Source: Robbsia sp. KACC 23696 (GTDB lineage Bacteria > Pseudomonadota > Gammaproteobacteria > Burkholderiales > Burkholderiaceae). Taken from it: a stretch of DNA of 64,000 bases. The notes below the pieces were generated by a model. The model worked only from the letters and a program-made list of their open reading frames with translations, ran no database searches and was not told where the DNA came from. The stretch is from assembly GCF_039852015.1 (NCBI RefSeq), contig NZ_CP156626.1, positions 372,001 to 436,000 of the forward strand, written 5' to 3'. Shown here in pieces: positions 34,246-42,608 of this stretch (its first letter is position 1; every line of letters begins with the position of its first letter). The position numbers and the translations under genes are program-made.

Positions 34246-36031
34246 GCTCGTCTGCCTCGGTCTCTCGTGGGGCGGAATCTGCCGCCGACTCTACCACGTT
34301 TCCCGTGGACGCCCGAATTGGCCCCTTGACCGTTCCTCGGGCGTACTCCTCGCTCAACGTTGATTTCAGCACGTTCCTCGGCATCGTGCGCGGTACCCGA
34401 GCCTGCAGGCGCGTGAAGCGTCCGCCGACGCTGGAGACCAGGCCATCGATCTCATAGGCGGCGAGGCGCGCGGCTACCGTGCTGGCGGGCAGGCCCGTGC
34501 GTGCGCAGACCACATCGAGGGCGACGGCGTCGTGTCCCAATGCGACGAGGACCAGTTCTTCCTCTGGCGCATCAGGGGGCGCATGGACGTGCGCGGCGTG
34601 GGGCGGACGCGCTTGCGCGACGGATGCCGGCACGGTCGATGCGCCGAGCCGTGTCGTCGCGCGCGCCGGCACGAGGGACGTGGCCGCCGTGCCGGAGGCG
34701 GGTGCTGGTGCTGGTGCTGGTGCGGCGTCCGAGGCTGAGGTCGCCAGGGTGTTGCCCGGTTGGCTGTCCGCTGCGGCGTGCGGCGGCAGACCGTCGAGGA
34801 TATCGTCGACGGTCTCTACGAGCGTCGCTCCGTCCTTAATCAGCGCATGGCATCCTCGCGCTTGCGGGGAAAAGATCGACCCTGGGAGGGCGAAGACCTC
34901 GCGGCCCAGTTCGTTCGCCAGCCGCGCCGTGATCAGGGAGCCAGACCGCAGCGCCGCCTCGACGACCACGACACCCTGCGCCAATGCGGCGATCAGCCGA
35001 TTGCGCTGCGGAAAATGCGCGGCTTTCGGCGGCGTGCCCAGCGGCCATTCCGACAGGATCGCCCCGTGTCGGGCGATGGCATCCCGTAAGGCCGTATTCG
35101 ATGCGGGGTAGGTCTGATCGATCCCTGTCCCGATCACCGCGATGGTGCTCGCGTCCCGCGACGCGGGTTCGTCTGAGCGGGTATCGAAGGGCGGACACCC
35201 GTTCGGAATCGCGGGCTGGCCGAGGGCCGTTCGGTCCTGCGTGGGGCGATGCGACCTGCGGGACAAGGCCGCCCGATGCGCGGCGGCATCGATCCCGTCC
35301 GCCAGTCCAGAAACGATCGACCAGCCGCGCCCGGCCAGCTCGGCAGCGAGGAAAGCGGCCGATTCATATCCTTGGGCGGTTGCGCGTCGACTGCCGACGA
35401 TCGCGAGCATCGGGCGATGCACCCATTCGATCGCCCCTTGTAGATAGAGCACTGGCGGCGGATCGTCCAAATGGCGTAGGCGCGTGGGGTAATGGTGGTC
35501 CAGCAAGGTCAATAGATGCCGATTCGGCACACGCAACCACTCGCGTAGCGCCGCCACGCGGGTCTTACCGTACTGTCCCTGCTCCTGCGCCTCCGAGAGG
35601 AGATCCATTGGCGGTTCGCGTCGATACGATGAGGGTAGTCCGTTCCGTGCAAGCCATTCCCGCGCGAAATCCGCGGCCGCGGCGCAGCGTAAAGCGATCG
35701 CCTGTGCACTGCTGTCACCCGCTTCGCCCGTTCCACGTGCGCTGTCGTCATCGGGCGGTTCCGGAGCTTTTTCGCCGGGCAGTGCCAGTAGTCGACGGCA
35801 GTCCACCGCAAATGCGCGCCGATGTTGCAGCGTGAGCGCCGCGACATCGAGCCAGGCGGCGAGCTGAACGTCGCTCGTGTGATGGGCGACCGCATCGTGG
35901 GGCGCGATTGCGGTCTGGTCTGTGTCGATGCGAGGGATTCGCGTGCATTCGAGCGAGTCCGGACGCCAGCCATTCCCGAATGCCGGATCCGTTCGATTCG
36001 GGGCCGAGGGTGATCGTGGTTCTCTGCGCAT
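34220..36031 (-). CDS. dprA: DNA processing protein DprA (extended form)
   Basis: 603 residues, compared with about 370-400 for typical DprA. The Rossmann-like core is clear: LAIVGSRRATAQGYESA, SGLADGIDAAAHRAAL, IAVIGTGIDQTYPASN, LSEWPLGTPPKAAHFPQRNRLIAALAQGVVVVEAALRSGSLITARLA and REVFALPG. The extra length comes from a ~120-residue N-terminal extension, a ~45-residue insertion after the SGLADGIDAA block and a Pro/Ala linker (about 445-520) before the C-terminal winged-helix. DprA loads RecA on incoming single-stranded DNA in natural transformation. ATG 36031 has AAGGGG upstream. Confidence 0.93.
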   Translation of the reverse strand: MRREPRSPSAPNRTDPAFGNGWRPDSLECTRIPRIDTDQTAIAPHDAVAHHTSDVQLAAWLDVAALTLQHRRAFAVDCRRLLALPGEKAPEPPDDDSARGTGEAGDSSAQAIALRCAAAADFAREWLARNGLPSSYRREPPMDLLSEAQEQGQYGKTRVAALREWLRVPNRHLLTLLDHHYPTRLRHLDDPPPVLYLQGAIEWVHRPMLAIVGSRRATAQGYESAAFLAAELAGRGWSIVSGLADGIDAAAHRAALSRRSHRPTQDRTALGQPAIPNGCPPFDTRSDEPASRDASTIAVIGTGIDQTYPASNTALRDAIARHGAILSEWPLGTPPKAAHFPQRNRLIAALAQGVVVVEAALRSGSLITARLANELGREVFALPGSIFSPQARGCHALIKDGATLVETVDDILDGLPPHAAADSQPGNTLATSASDAAPAPAPAPASGTAATSLVPARATTRLGASTVPASVAQARPPHAAHVHAPPDAPEEELVLVALGHDAVALDVVCARTGLPASTVAARLAAYEIDGLVSSVGGRFTRLQARVPRTMPRNVLKSTLSEEYARGTVKGPIRASTGNVVESAADSAPRETEADERVIRPGQP

Positions 36032-36345
36032 CAGGATCGCCCCTTGGTGACACTGATGGCTTTTCGGCGATGTCGATTTCGCTTTAGCGGTGTCGTGTTT
36101 CCTTTGCGCCACGGGACCGGGGGATGCTGGGCGGCATGATGCTCGCAGACCGCGTCCCCCCTAGGCCTGTTGCATGAATGCGACGGGCGGCATGGTAAAC
36201 TGAATGATTCGAAAGGCGAGCAAAAAGCGCGCACCGCGGTCTGTATCAAGGTCTGAATAACGCGATAGTTGACGCGGGGCCACAGACCGTCCAATACGGA
36301 GTCGATAGACCGGCCGGTGAAGGCGTTGCTGAGGCAGATGACATC
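36032..36345. promoter_or_regulatory. Divergent dprA / def intergenic region
   Basis: 314 bp that must hold promoters for dprA (minus) and def (plus). A TAAACT at 36196-36201 could serve as the -10 of def but has no well-spaced -35. Nothing else recognisable. Confidence 0.35.
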
Positions 36346-36849
36346 ATGGCGTTGTTGAATATATTGAAATACCCGGACAAGCGACTGCACAAAGTGGCGA
36401 AGCCGGTTGCGGTCGTCGACGACCGGATCAAGACTCTCGCCCGCGATATGGCCGAGACGATGTACGACGCGCCGGGCGTCGGCTTGGCGGCGACGCAGAT
36501 CGACGTGCACGAGCGGGTCATTACGATCGACGTCTCCGAGGCGCGTGACGACCTCCTCGTGCTGATCAATCCCGAAATTGTTTGGGCGAGCGACGAACGC
36601 AAACTGAACGAAGAGGGTTGTCTGTCCGTTCCCGGCATCTATGACAATGTCGAGCGTGCGGAACGCGTGCGCGTGAAGGCGTTGGACGAAAACGGCCAAT
36701 TGCGTGAGATCGAAGCAGAAGGTCTCCTGGCCATTTGCATCCAGCACGAGATGGATCACCTGCTCGGCAAGGTCTTTGTCGAGTATCTGTCGCCGATGAA
36801 GCAGAATCGGGTTCGCACCAAGTTGAAGAAGCAGGCCGCGAACGCCTGA
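36346..36849 (+). CDS. def: Peptide deformylase
   Basis: 167-residue metalloenzyme that removes the formyl group from nascent proteins. All three motifs are present: GVGLAATQ (motif 1), EGCLS with the metal-binding Cys (motif 2) and QHEMDHL with the two metal His and catalytic Glu (motif 3). The N-terminus [15 protein letters not shown] is typical. It is followed 61 bp later by fmt, the enzyme that adds the formyl group to initiator tRNA; the pair is a classic operon. Confidence 0.97.
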   Translation: MALLNILKYPDKRLHKVAKPVAVVDDRIKTLARDMAETMYDAPGVGLAATQIDVHERVITIDVSEARDDLLVLINPEIVWASDERKLNEEGCLSVPGIYDNVERAERVRVKALDENGQLREIEAEGLLAICIQHEMDHLLGKVFVEYLSPMKQNRVRTKLKKQAANA

Positions 36850-36910
36850 CGTCACGCTCGCGTGTTCCCTGGGCGATGTGCCCGTTTTACGTTGCCCGGA
36901 TGCCTGTTCC

Positions 36911-38002
36911 ATGTCTCAAACGTCTCCTTCCCTCGCTTCAGGGGATGTCGGTCAAGTGCCGACGTCCGGCTCTCCGAAGGCAATGGCCTTGGGTGGCGCC
37001 GTTGCGGCCGGCACGCGTGCGTTGCGCGTGATCTTTGCCGGGACGCCCGAATTCGCGGCGCAAGCGCTGGCTGCCATTTGCGACGCGGGCTTTGTCGTGC
37101 CGCTCGTGTTGACGCAGCCGGATCGTCCCGCCGGACGCGGCATGAAGTTGAGTCCCAGCGCCGTGAAGCGCGAAGCACTGGCGCGTGGCGTGCCAGTGGC
37201 GCAGCCGACGTCGTTGCGACTCGATGGCCGTTATCCCGACGAAGCCGCGTCTGCCGAAGCACTGCTGCGCGAGACGCCGCACGATGTCATGGTGGTTGCG
37301 GCCTACGGCTTGATCCTCCCGCAATGGGTATTGGACCTGCCGCCGCATGGCTGCATCAATATTCACGCCTCGCTGCTGCCGCGATGGCGCGGCGCGGCGC
37401 CCATTCAGCGCGCGATCGAAGCGGGCGATGCCGAGACCGGCGTCACATTGATGCAGATGGACGCGGGGCTCGATACCGGCGCGATGATCTCGGGCGTCAC
37501 TGTGCCGATCGGGCCGCGTACCACGACCGCGCTGCTCCACGATGCCTTGGCCGACGCCGGTGCGGCCGCCATTGTCGCGGCCTTGATCGCGTTGGAGCGG
37601 GACGGACACTTGGCGGCGACGCCCCAGCCCGAGGCGGGGGTGACCTACGCCGAGAAGATCGCGAAGACGGAAAGTGCCCTGGATTGGCGGAAGGACGCTC
37701 ATGCGCTGACCCGCCAGATCCTTGCCTTTGATCCCTTTCCGGGCGCCTCTACGGTACGCGATGGGGCGACGCTGAAAGTGTGGTCCGCCGAACCTGCGGC
37801 GCGCCCCGCCGAAAGCGCAACCGCACTGCCGGGCACCGTCCTACAGTCGGACGCCTCAGGGGTGGTCGTTGCGTGCGGTGCCCAACAGGCGCTGCGATTG
37901 CTGGCCTGCCAGAAGCCCGGCGGCAAACGCTTGGGAATTCGCGAATTTCTCACGGGGTTTCCAATCTCCATCGGTCAGCGATTCGAAGTCGACCCATCGT
38001 AA
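36911..38002 (+). CDS. fmt: Methionyl-tRNA formyltransferase
   Basis: About 363 residues. The formyltransferase domain has [17 protein letters not shown], the formyl-folate region [18 protein letters not shown] with the catalytic Asn-His-Asp set (NIHASLLP, and Asp in [10 protein letters not shown]), and the C-terminal OB-like domain ends [10 protein letters not shown]. The N-terminus is about 38 residues longer than in E. coli Fmt if ATG 36911 is used; an ATG at 36983 would leave about 14 extra residues. It formylates initiator Met-tRNA. Confidence 0.95.
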   Translation: MSQTSPSLASGDVGQVPTSGSPKAMALGGAVAAGTRALRVIFAGTPEFAAQALAAICDAGFVVPLVLTQPDRPAGRGMKLSPSAVKREALARGVPVAQPTSLRLDGRYPDEAASAEALLRETPHDVMVVAAYGLILPQWVLDLPPHGCINIHASLLPRWRGAAPIQRAIEAGDAETGVTLMQMDAGLDTGAMISGVTVPIGPRTTTALLHDALADAGAAAIVAALIALERDGHLAATPQPEAGVTYAEKIAKTESALDWRKDAHALTRQILAFDPFPGASTVRDGATLKVWSAEPAARPAESATALPGTVLQSDASGVVVACGAQQALRLLACQKPGGKRLGIREFLTGFPISIGQRFEVDPS

Positions 38003-38113
38003 GCGACGCTGCCACGTCACGGTAGTCAGCCGAATGGCTGAATTGCCGCGCCGTCGGGCACGTCGTAGAATTGCATTGACCAGCCGGCTTTGCGCTGCGT
38101 CCGTGGAGGTTTC

Positions 38114-38836
38114 ATGTTCGGCATCACCCATTTCTCATTGTTTGTTCTTTCATGCATCGCCTTGTCGGTGACGCCGGGGCCGGACTCCGCTTTCATCGTC
38201 GCGCGGAGCGTCAGCGACGGCCAGCGCGCCGGGCTGGCGTCCGCGCTCGGGATCATCACCGGTTGCTGTGTCCATCTGTCGCTGACGGTGCTGGGACTCG
38301 CGGCGTTGCTAGCGGCATCGGTGCAAGCCTTCACAATCGTCAAGTGGGTCGGTGCGGCCTACTTGATCTGGTTGGGCATCCGCATGTTGATCACGCGTCA
38401 GGCCGCGCGAGCTAGCGCGACCACATCGGCGTCGCCGACCGCCGATACGCGCCGCGGCGCGGCCGAACTGATGAGCGTCGGTGCGACGTCCCCTGCCTCG
38501 CCGGCGGTTGCCGACCGCGGCGCGGCTGTCTCGGTGCGGCGACTTTTCTGGCAAGGCTTCGTGACGAATCTGTTGAATCCGAAGGTCGTGCTGTTCTTCG
38601 TCGCCTTCTTCCCCCAGTTTGTCGAGCCAGGGCTGGGCGACAAGCGTCTTGCCTTTCTGGCGCTCGGCCTCGTCTTTATTTCGATATCGCTGGTGTGGAA
38701 TACGGGGCTGGCGGTCGTGGCCGGCAGTTTGACGCGTCGCGTCGAGGCAAATCCGCAAATCAAGCGCTGGGTCGATCGCGCCGTCGGCAGCCTATTTGTT
38801 GGATTGGGCGTGCGCCTGGCATTGGTCACGCGCTGA
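38114..38836 (+). CDS. LysE-family amino acid exporter
   Basis: 240 residues with about six transmembrane segments. The LysE/RhtB signature is SVTPGPDSAFIVARSVSDGQRAGLASALGI near the N-terminus (written here in part). A central cytoplasmic Ala/Thr-rich loop of about 50 residues (105-150) is longer than usual. The second half starts FWQGFVTNLLNPKVVLFFVAFFPQF. It probably exports amino acids or homoserine lactone-like compounds. ATG 38114 has GGAGG 5 bases upstream. Confidence 0.9.
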   Translation: MFGITHFSLFVLSCIALSVTPGPDSAFIVARSVSDGQRAGLASALGIITGCCVHLSLTVLGLAALLAASVQAFTIVKWVGAAYLIWLGIRMLITRQAARASATTSASPTADTRRGAAELMSVGATSPASPAVADRGAAVSVRRLFWQGFVTNLLNPKVVLFFVAFFPQFVEPGLGDKRLAFLALGLVFISISLVWNTGLAVVAGSLTRRVEANPQIKRWVDRAVGSLFVGLGVRLALVTR

Positions 38837-39024
38837 GCAGTCCCAGGCCGACGCCGTTCATCTGCTCCCGGTCGCGCGATCGGCAGGATTGAAATTTTCC
38901 GTTTCGTCCATATCTAACAATAACCTTACAATGACGGAGCCGGATGTCGGTGATAGGCAGGTTTGTGCCTGTCCTGCCGACACGGCAGCGAGCGCCCGCG
39001 GGGCGTGAATTTCGGAGCGGAACC

Positions 39025-39885
39025 ATGTTCAACTGGGTGAAGACGGCCGCATTGATGGCGGGCATCACGGCGCTATTCGTCGTGGTGGGCGGCTTGATCG
39101 GCGGGCAGCGCGGCATGGCGATTGCCGTCGTGATTGCCTTGGGGATGAATTTCTTCTCATATTGGTTCTCGGACTCCATGGTGTTGCGCATGTACAACGC
39201 CCAGGAGGTCGATGAATCGACGGCCCCGCAGTTCTATCGGATGGTCCGCGAGCTGGCGAGTCGCGCACAGCTGCCGATGCCCCGCGTCTATCTGATTAAC
39301 GAGGATGCGCCAAACGCCTTCGCCACCGGGCGTAATCCCGAGCATGCGGCGGTAGCGGCGACCACGGGCATCCTGCGCGTGCTATCCGAGCGGGAGATGC
39401 GCGGGGTCATGGCGCATGAGTTGGCGCACGTGAAGCATCGGGACATCCTGATTTCGACGATTTCCGCGACGATGGCGGGCGCGATCTCGGCGTTGGCCAA
39501 TTTCGCGATGTTCTTCGGGGGGCGGGACGAACAGGGGCGGCCGGCGAACCCGATCGCCTCGATCGCGGTGGCCATCCTCGCGCCGATCGCGGCGTCGTTG
39601 ATTCAAATGGCCATCTCACGTGCCCGTGAATTCGAGGCCGACCGGGGCGGTGCGGAAATTTCCGGCGATCCGACGGCGTTGGCATCGGCGCTCGAAAAGA
39701 TCCATCACTACGCTAGTGGCGTGCCGTTCCAGACCGCCGAAGCGCATCCGGCGACGGCACAAATGATGATCATGAATCCGCTGTCCGGTAGCTCCGTAGC
39801 GAAGCTTTTCTCGACGCATCCCGCGACCGAAGAGCGGGTCGCGAAGTTGATGCATATGGCGCAGACGGGTCAATATCCCGCCTGA
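39025..39885 (+). CDS. htpX: Zinc metalloprotease HtpX
   Basis: 286 residues, M48 family membrane protease that degrades misfolded inner-membrane proteins. Two N-terminal membrane helices precede the catalytic motif [10 protein letters not shown]; two more helices follow, with the third zinc ligand in [28 protein letters not shown]-type sequence ([15 protein letters not shown]) is conserved. Length and start match the family ([12 protein letters not shown]). It is likely heat-shock or Cpx-type regulated, but no promoter was identified. Confidence 0.96.
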   Translation: MFNWVKTAALMAGITALFVVVGGLIGGQRGMAIAVVIALGMNFFSYWFSDSMVLRMYNAQEVDESTAPQFYRMVRELASRAQLPMPRVYLINEDAPNAFATGRNPEHAAVAATTGILRVLSEREMRGVMAHELAHVKHRDILISTISATMAGAISALANFAMFFGGRDEQGRPANPIASIAVAILAPIAASLIQMAISRAREFEADRGGAEISGDPTALASALEKIHHYASGVPFQTAEAHPATAQMMIMNPLSGSSVAKLFSTHPATEERVAKLMHMAQTGQYPA

Positions 39886-39996
39886 GATCGCTGGTCGATA
39901 ACTCGGACTGGCGACGTGGTCTCAGCAGGTCGGGGGTACGGGTGTCGGGGACCGGAGTAGAATGCGCGGTTTCAGCATCATAGATCGCGGCTCCCG

Positions 39997-41850
39997 ATGA
40001 CCGAACGTTCTCCCGCCTCGCCACGACCTGCACGTAAGACGCTTGGTGTCCGGTCCGACCGGCTCGCCGACGCAAACAAAGCAGATCGCGGCGGCCCTAG
40101 CCGGTCGTCCAAGCCTGGCACGTCAAGCCAAGGACGGCCCGGTGGCCCGCGTAGGCCTGGCGCAACGACCGCGCCGCCGCGTGGGGCTGGCGCTGCCCCT
40201 GCAGCCGGTCAATCCGCCAGGAGCGGCGATTCGCATGCCACGAGCAAGCCGAACGTTTCTGGCGTGTCGCCTCCTTTTCGTAAGCCGAGCGCCGCTGGCA
40301 AGCCGAGTGTCTCAGGTAAGCCAAACGCCGCAGGCAAGCCGCGCGCTGCGGCGCAATCGCCTGCGTCCAAACGCCCCCATGCTCCCGCCGCGGTGCCGCA
40401 GATGGAAGTGCGGCAAGTTCACGCGCAAGGCTTGCCGGCAGATTCGCTGGCATTCGCGCTCGATGTCGCCGCCAGTGCGGTAGGTGCCGTACGGCAGGGC
40501 GTCGCCTTGCCCGCAGCGCTCCAGGCGGCATTTCAGGCCCGGGGCGATGTGTCGGCACGATCGAGCGCATCGACCGAGCACGCGACAGGCGATTGGCGCG
40601 GGGCATCGCAGGACATCGCGTATCGGTCCATCCGCGCTTTGGGTCTCACCGACGCCTTGATTGCCGAGATGGTCTCGAAACCGCCTGCGCCATCGGTGCG
40701 AGATCTACTAACGTGTGCGCTGACCTTATTGGTCGCCGCCGTCGAGACCAGTACGCCGACGTCGACGAGCGACGCGTCGCAGAGCGCGACGGAAGCCGAT
40801 GCGGCGCCGCACGCCGCTCCCGCGCTTCGCGCCGCGCCCTATGCCGCGCATACCGTCGTCGATCAGGCGGTTCGCGCGGCCGCGGCTGCGGAGGACACGC
40901 TTTTTGCGCGCGGGATGGTCAATGCCGTGTTGCGCACCTTCCTTCGCGAGGCAGAGTCCCTTCTGCAGCGCCTAGCGAATCAGCCGGTCGCCCGATGGCG
41001 CTATCCGGAATGGTGGATCGATGCGGTGCGACGCGCCTGGCCGACTAAGTGGGAGGCCATCCTCGAGGCTGGAAACAAAGCCGCGCCGATGACCCTTCGC
41101 GTCAATGCACGCCATGCGACACCGGAAACGTATCTCCATACGCTGACCGAAGCCGGCATACCCGCGTTCACCGTGGAACCGTGTGGGGTGCGTTTGGCGC
41201 GGGCATTGCCGGTTGGCCGTTTGCCAGGCTTTGCGCAAGGGATTGTTTCCGTGCAGGATGCAGGGGCACAGCAAGCGGCGCTGCTGCTGGATGTCAAAGA
41301 CGGGATGCGTGTACTGGATGCTTGCGCGGCACCGGGCGGCAAGACCGGTCATCTGCTGGAGTTGGCCGACATTTCGTTGGTCGCGCTGGAAAGCGATGCG
41401 AGTCGCGCGCCACGCATCACCGAGAATCTGCAACGGCTTGGGCTTCAGGCCGATGTCCGTATCGGGGATGCCGCCCGTCTCGACGATTGGTGGGATGGCG
41501 AGCCCTTCGATCGCGTCTTGGCCGATGTGCCATGTTCGGCATCGGGGATCGTGCGTCGGCATCCGGATATTCGCTGGTTGCGTCGCTCGACCGATATCGC
41601 GGCCCTGGTCCAGACGCAGCGTCGCATCCTGAACGCATTATGGAAGACCGTGGCATCGGGCGGCGAGTTGCTCTATGTCACGTGTTCGATTTTCCCGGAG
41701 GAAGGCGAGGAGCAGGCACGTTGGTTTGAAGGCGCCTGCCAAGATGCGGTACGATTGGATGCCCCCGGGCAGTTGACGCCGCATGTCGCGGCATCCGGGG
41801 CCGACGCGGATCATGACGGTTTTTTCTACGCTCGTTTTCGAAAACGGTGA
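39997..41850 (+). CDS. rsmB: 16S rRNA (cytosine-967-C5)-methyltransferase RsmB, extended N-terminus
   Basis: 617 residues, against about 430 in E. coli. The first ~140 residues are basic, Ser/Pro/Gly-rich low-complexity (repeated GKPNA/GKPSV-like units) and may bind RNA. The NusB-like domain follows. The catalytic domain has the SAM motif LDACAAPGGKTGHLLEL, motif IV DRVLADVPCSASGIVRRHPD with a catalytic Cys, and motif VI LLYVTCSIFPEEGEEQ. It modifies C967 of 16S rRNA. Its stop overlaps the DUF4390 start (GTGA). Confidence 0.94.
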   Translation: MTERSPASPRPARKTLGVRSDRLADANKADRGGPSRSSKPGTSSQGRPGGPRRPGATTAPPRGAGAAPAAGQSARSGDSHATSKPNVSGVSPPFRKPSAAGKPSVSGKPNAAGKPRAAAQSPASKRPHAPAAVPQMEVRQVHAQGLPADSLAFALDVAASAVGAVRQGVALPAALQAAFQARGDVSARSSASTEHATGDWRGASQDIAYRSIRALGLTDALIAEMVSKPPAPSVRDLLTCALTLLVAAVETSTPTSTSDASQSATEADAAPHAAPALRAAPYAAHTVVDQAVRAAAAAEDTLFARGMVNAVLRTFLREAESLLQRLANQPVARWRYPEWWIDAVRRAWPTKWEAILEAGNKAAPMTLRVNARHATPETYLHTLTEAGIPAFTVEPCGVRLARALPVGRLPGFAQGIVSVQDAGAQQAALLLDVKDGMRVLDACAAPGGKTGHLLELADISLVALESDASRAPRITENLQRLGLQADVRIGDAARLDDWWDGEPFDRVLADVPCSASGIVRRHPDIRWLRRSTDIAALVQTQRRILNALWKTVASGGELLYVTCSIFPEEGEEQARWFEGACQDAVRLDAPGQLTPHVAASGADADHDGFFYARFRKR

Positions 41851-42608
41851 CTTTTTTCCGCGTTCTCCTTCGTCAAGCGCGCGGCGCTTGGGCTGCCCTC
41901 GCGGCACTGCCCGCGCGCTCGCCTACCGCGCAATCCGGCGCTTCGGTGCCGACAACGGCGCCGGCATCGTCACGTCCGGACCCGGTGGCGATGTCGTTCG
42001 CGCGTCGGCGCTGGCTGGGTCGCGCCGTGCCGTTTCTCGCGTCCGCGTCGATGGTATGGGTGCTCGGTTTCACCGTGGTCGTGCCGGCATCGGCGCATGC
42101 GGCCGGCATCTCCGTCCAGCGCGCCTCGCTGCAAGCCGAGGCGACCGATGGCTGGAACCTCGATGCGCGCTTCGATTTCACGTTGAACAATAGCCTGTCG
42201 GATGCGGTCAGCAAGGGCATTCCGCTGTATTTCCGTACCGAGTTCACGTTGACGCGCCCGCGCTGGTATTGGTTCGACGATCAAGCGATCAACGTCACGC
42301 AGACCGTGCGACTGTCGTTCCAACCGCTGACGCGCGAATACCGGGTCTCCACCACCGGCGGCAGCCTGTACCTGTCGCTGCCGACCTTGGACCAGGCGCT
42401 CTCCGTTATCAAGCATGTGGTTGCCTGGCGTGTAATCGACCCACGGGCTATCTCGCCGGGCGAGCATTACGTCGCCGCGGTCAAGATGGAACTGGATATC
42501 TCGCAGATGCCGAAGCCTTTCCAGATCGACGCGGTGAACAACAGCGACTGGAACCTGTCCTCGGACTGGTCACGCTTCGATTTCAGTACGGCCGACCATG
42601 AAAAGTAG
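41847..42608 (+). CDS. DUF4390 exported protein of the rsmB-ntrYX operon
   Basis: 253 residues from a GTG overlapping the rsmB stop by 4 bases; an internal ATG at 41991 would give a standard signal peptide (SFARRRWLGRAVPFLASASM and a cleavage near AHA). The mature part reads GISVQRASLQAEATDGWNLDARFDF, LNNSLSDAVSKGIPLYFRTEF and RPRWYWFDD, the DUF4390 pattern. The function is unknown; its fixed place before ntrY in beta-proteobacteria suggests a periplasmic partner of the sensor. It overlaps ntrY by 11 bp. Confidence 0.85.
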   Translation: MTFFRVLLRQARGAWAALAALPARSPTAQSGASVPTTAPASSRPDPVAMSFARRRWLGRAVPFLASASMVWVLGFTVVVPASAHAAGISVQRASLQAEATDGWNLDARFDFTLNNSLSDAVSKGIPLYFRTEFTLTRPRWYWFDDQAINVTQTVRLSFQPLTREYRVSTTGGSLYLSLPTLDQALSVIKHVVAWRVIDPRAISPGEHYVAAVKMELDISQMPKPFQIDAVNNSDWNLSSDWSRFDFSTADHEK

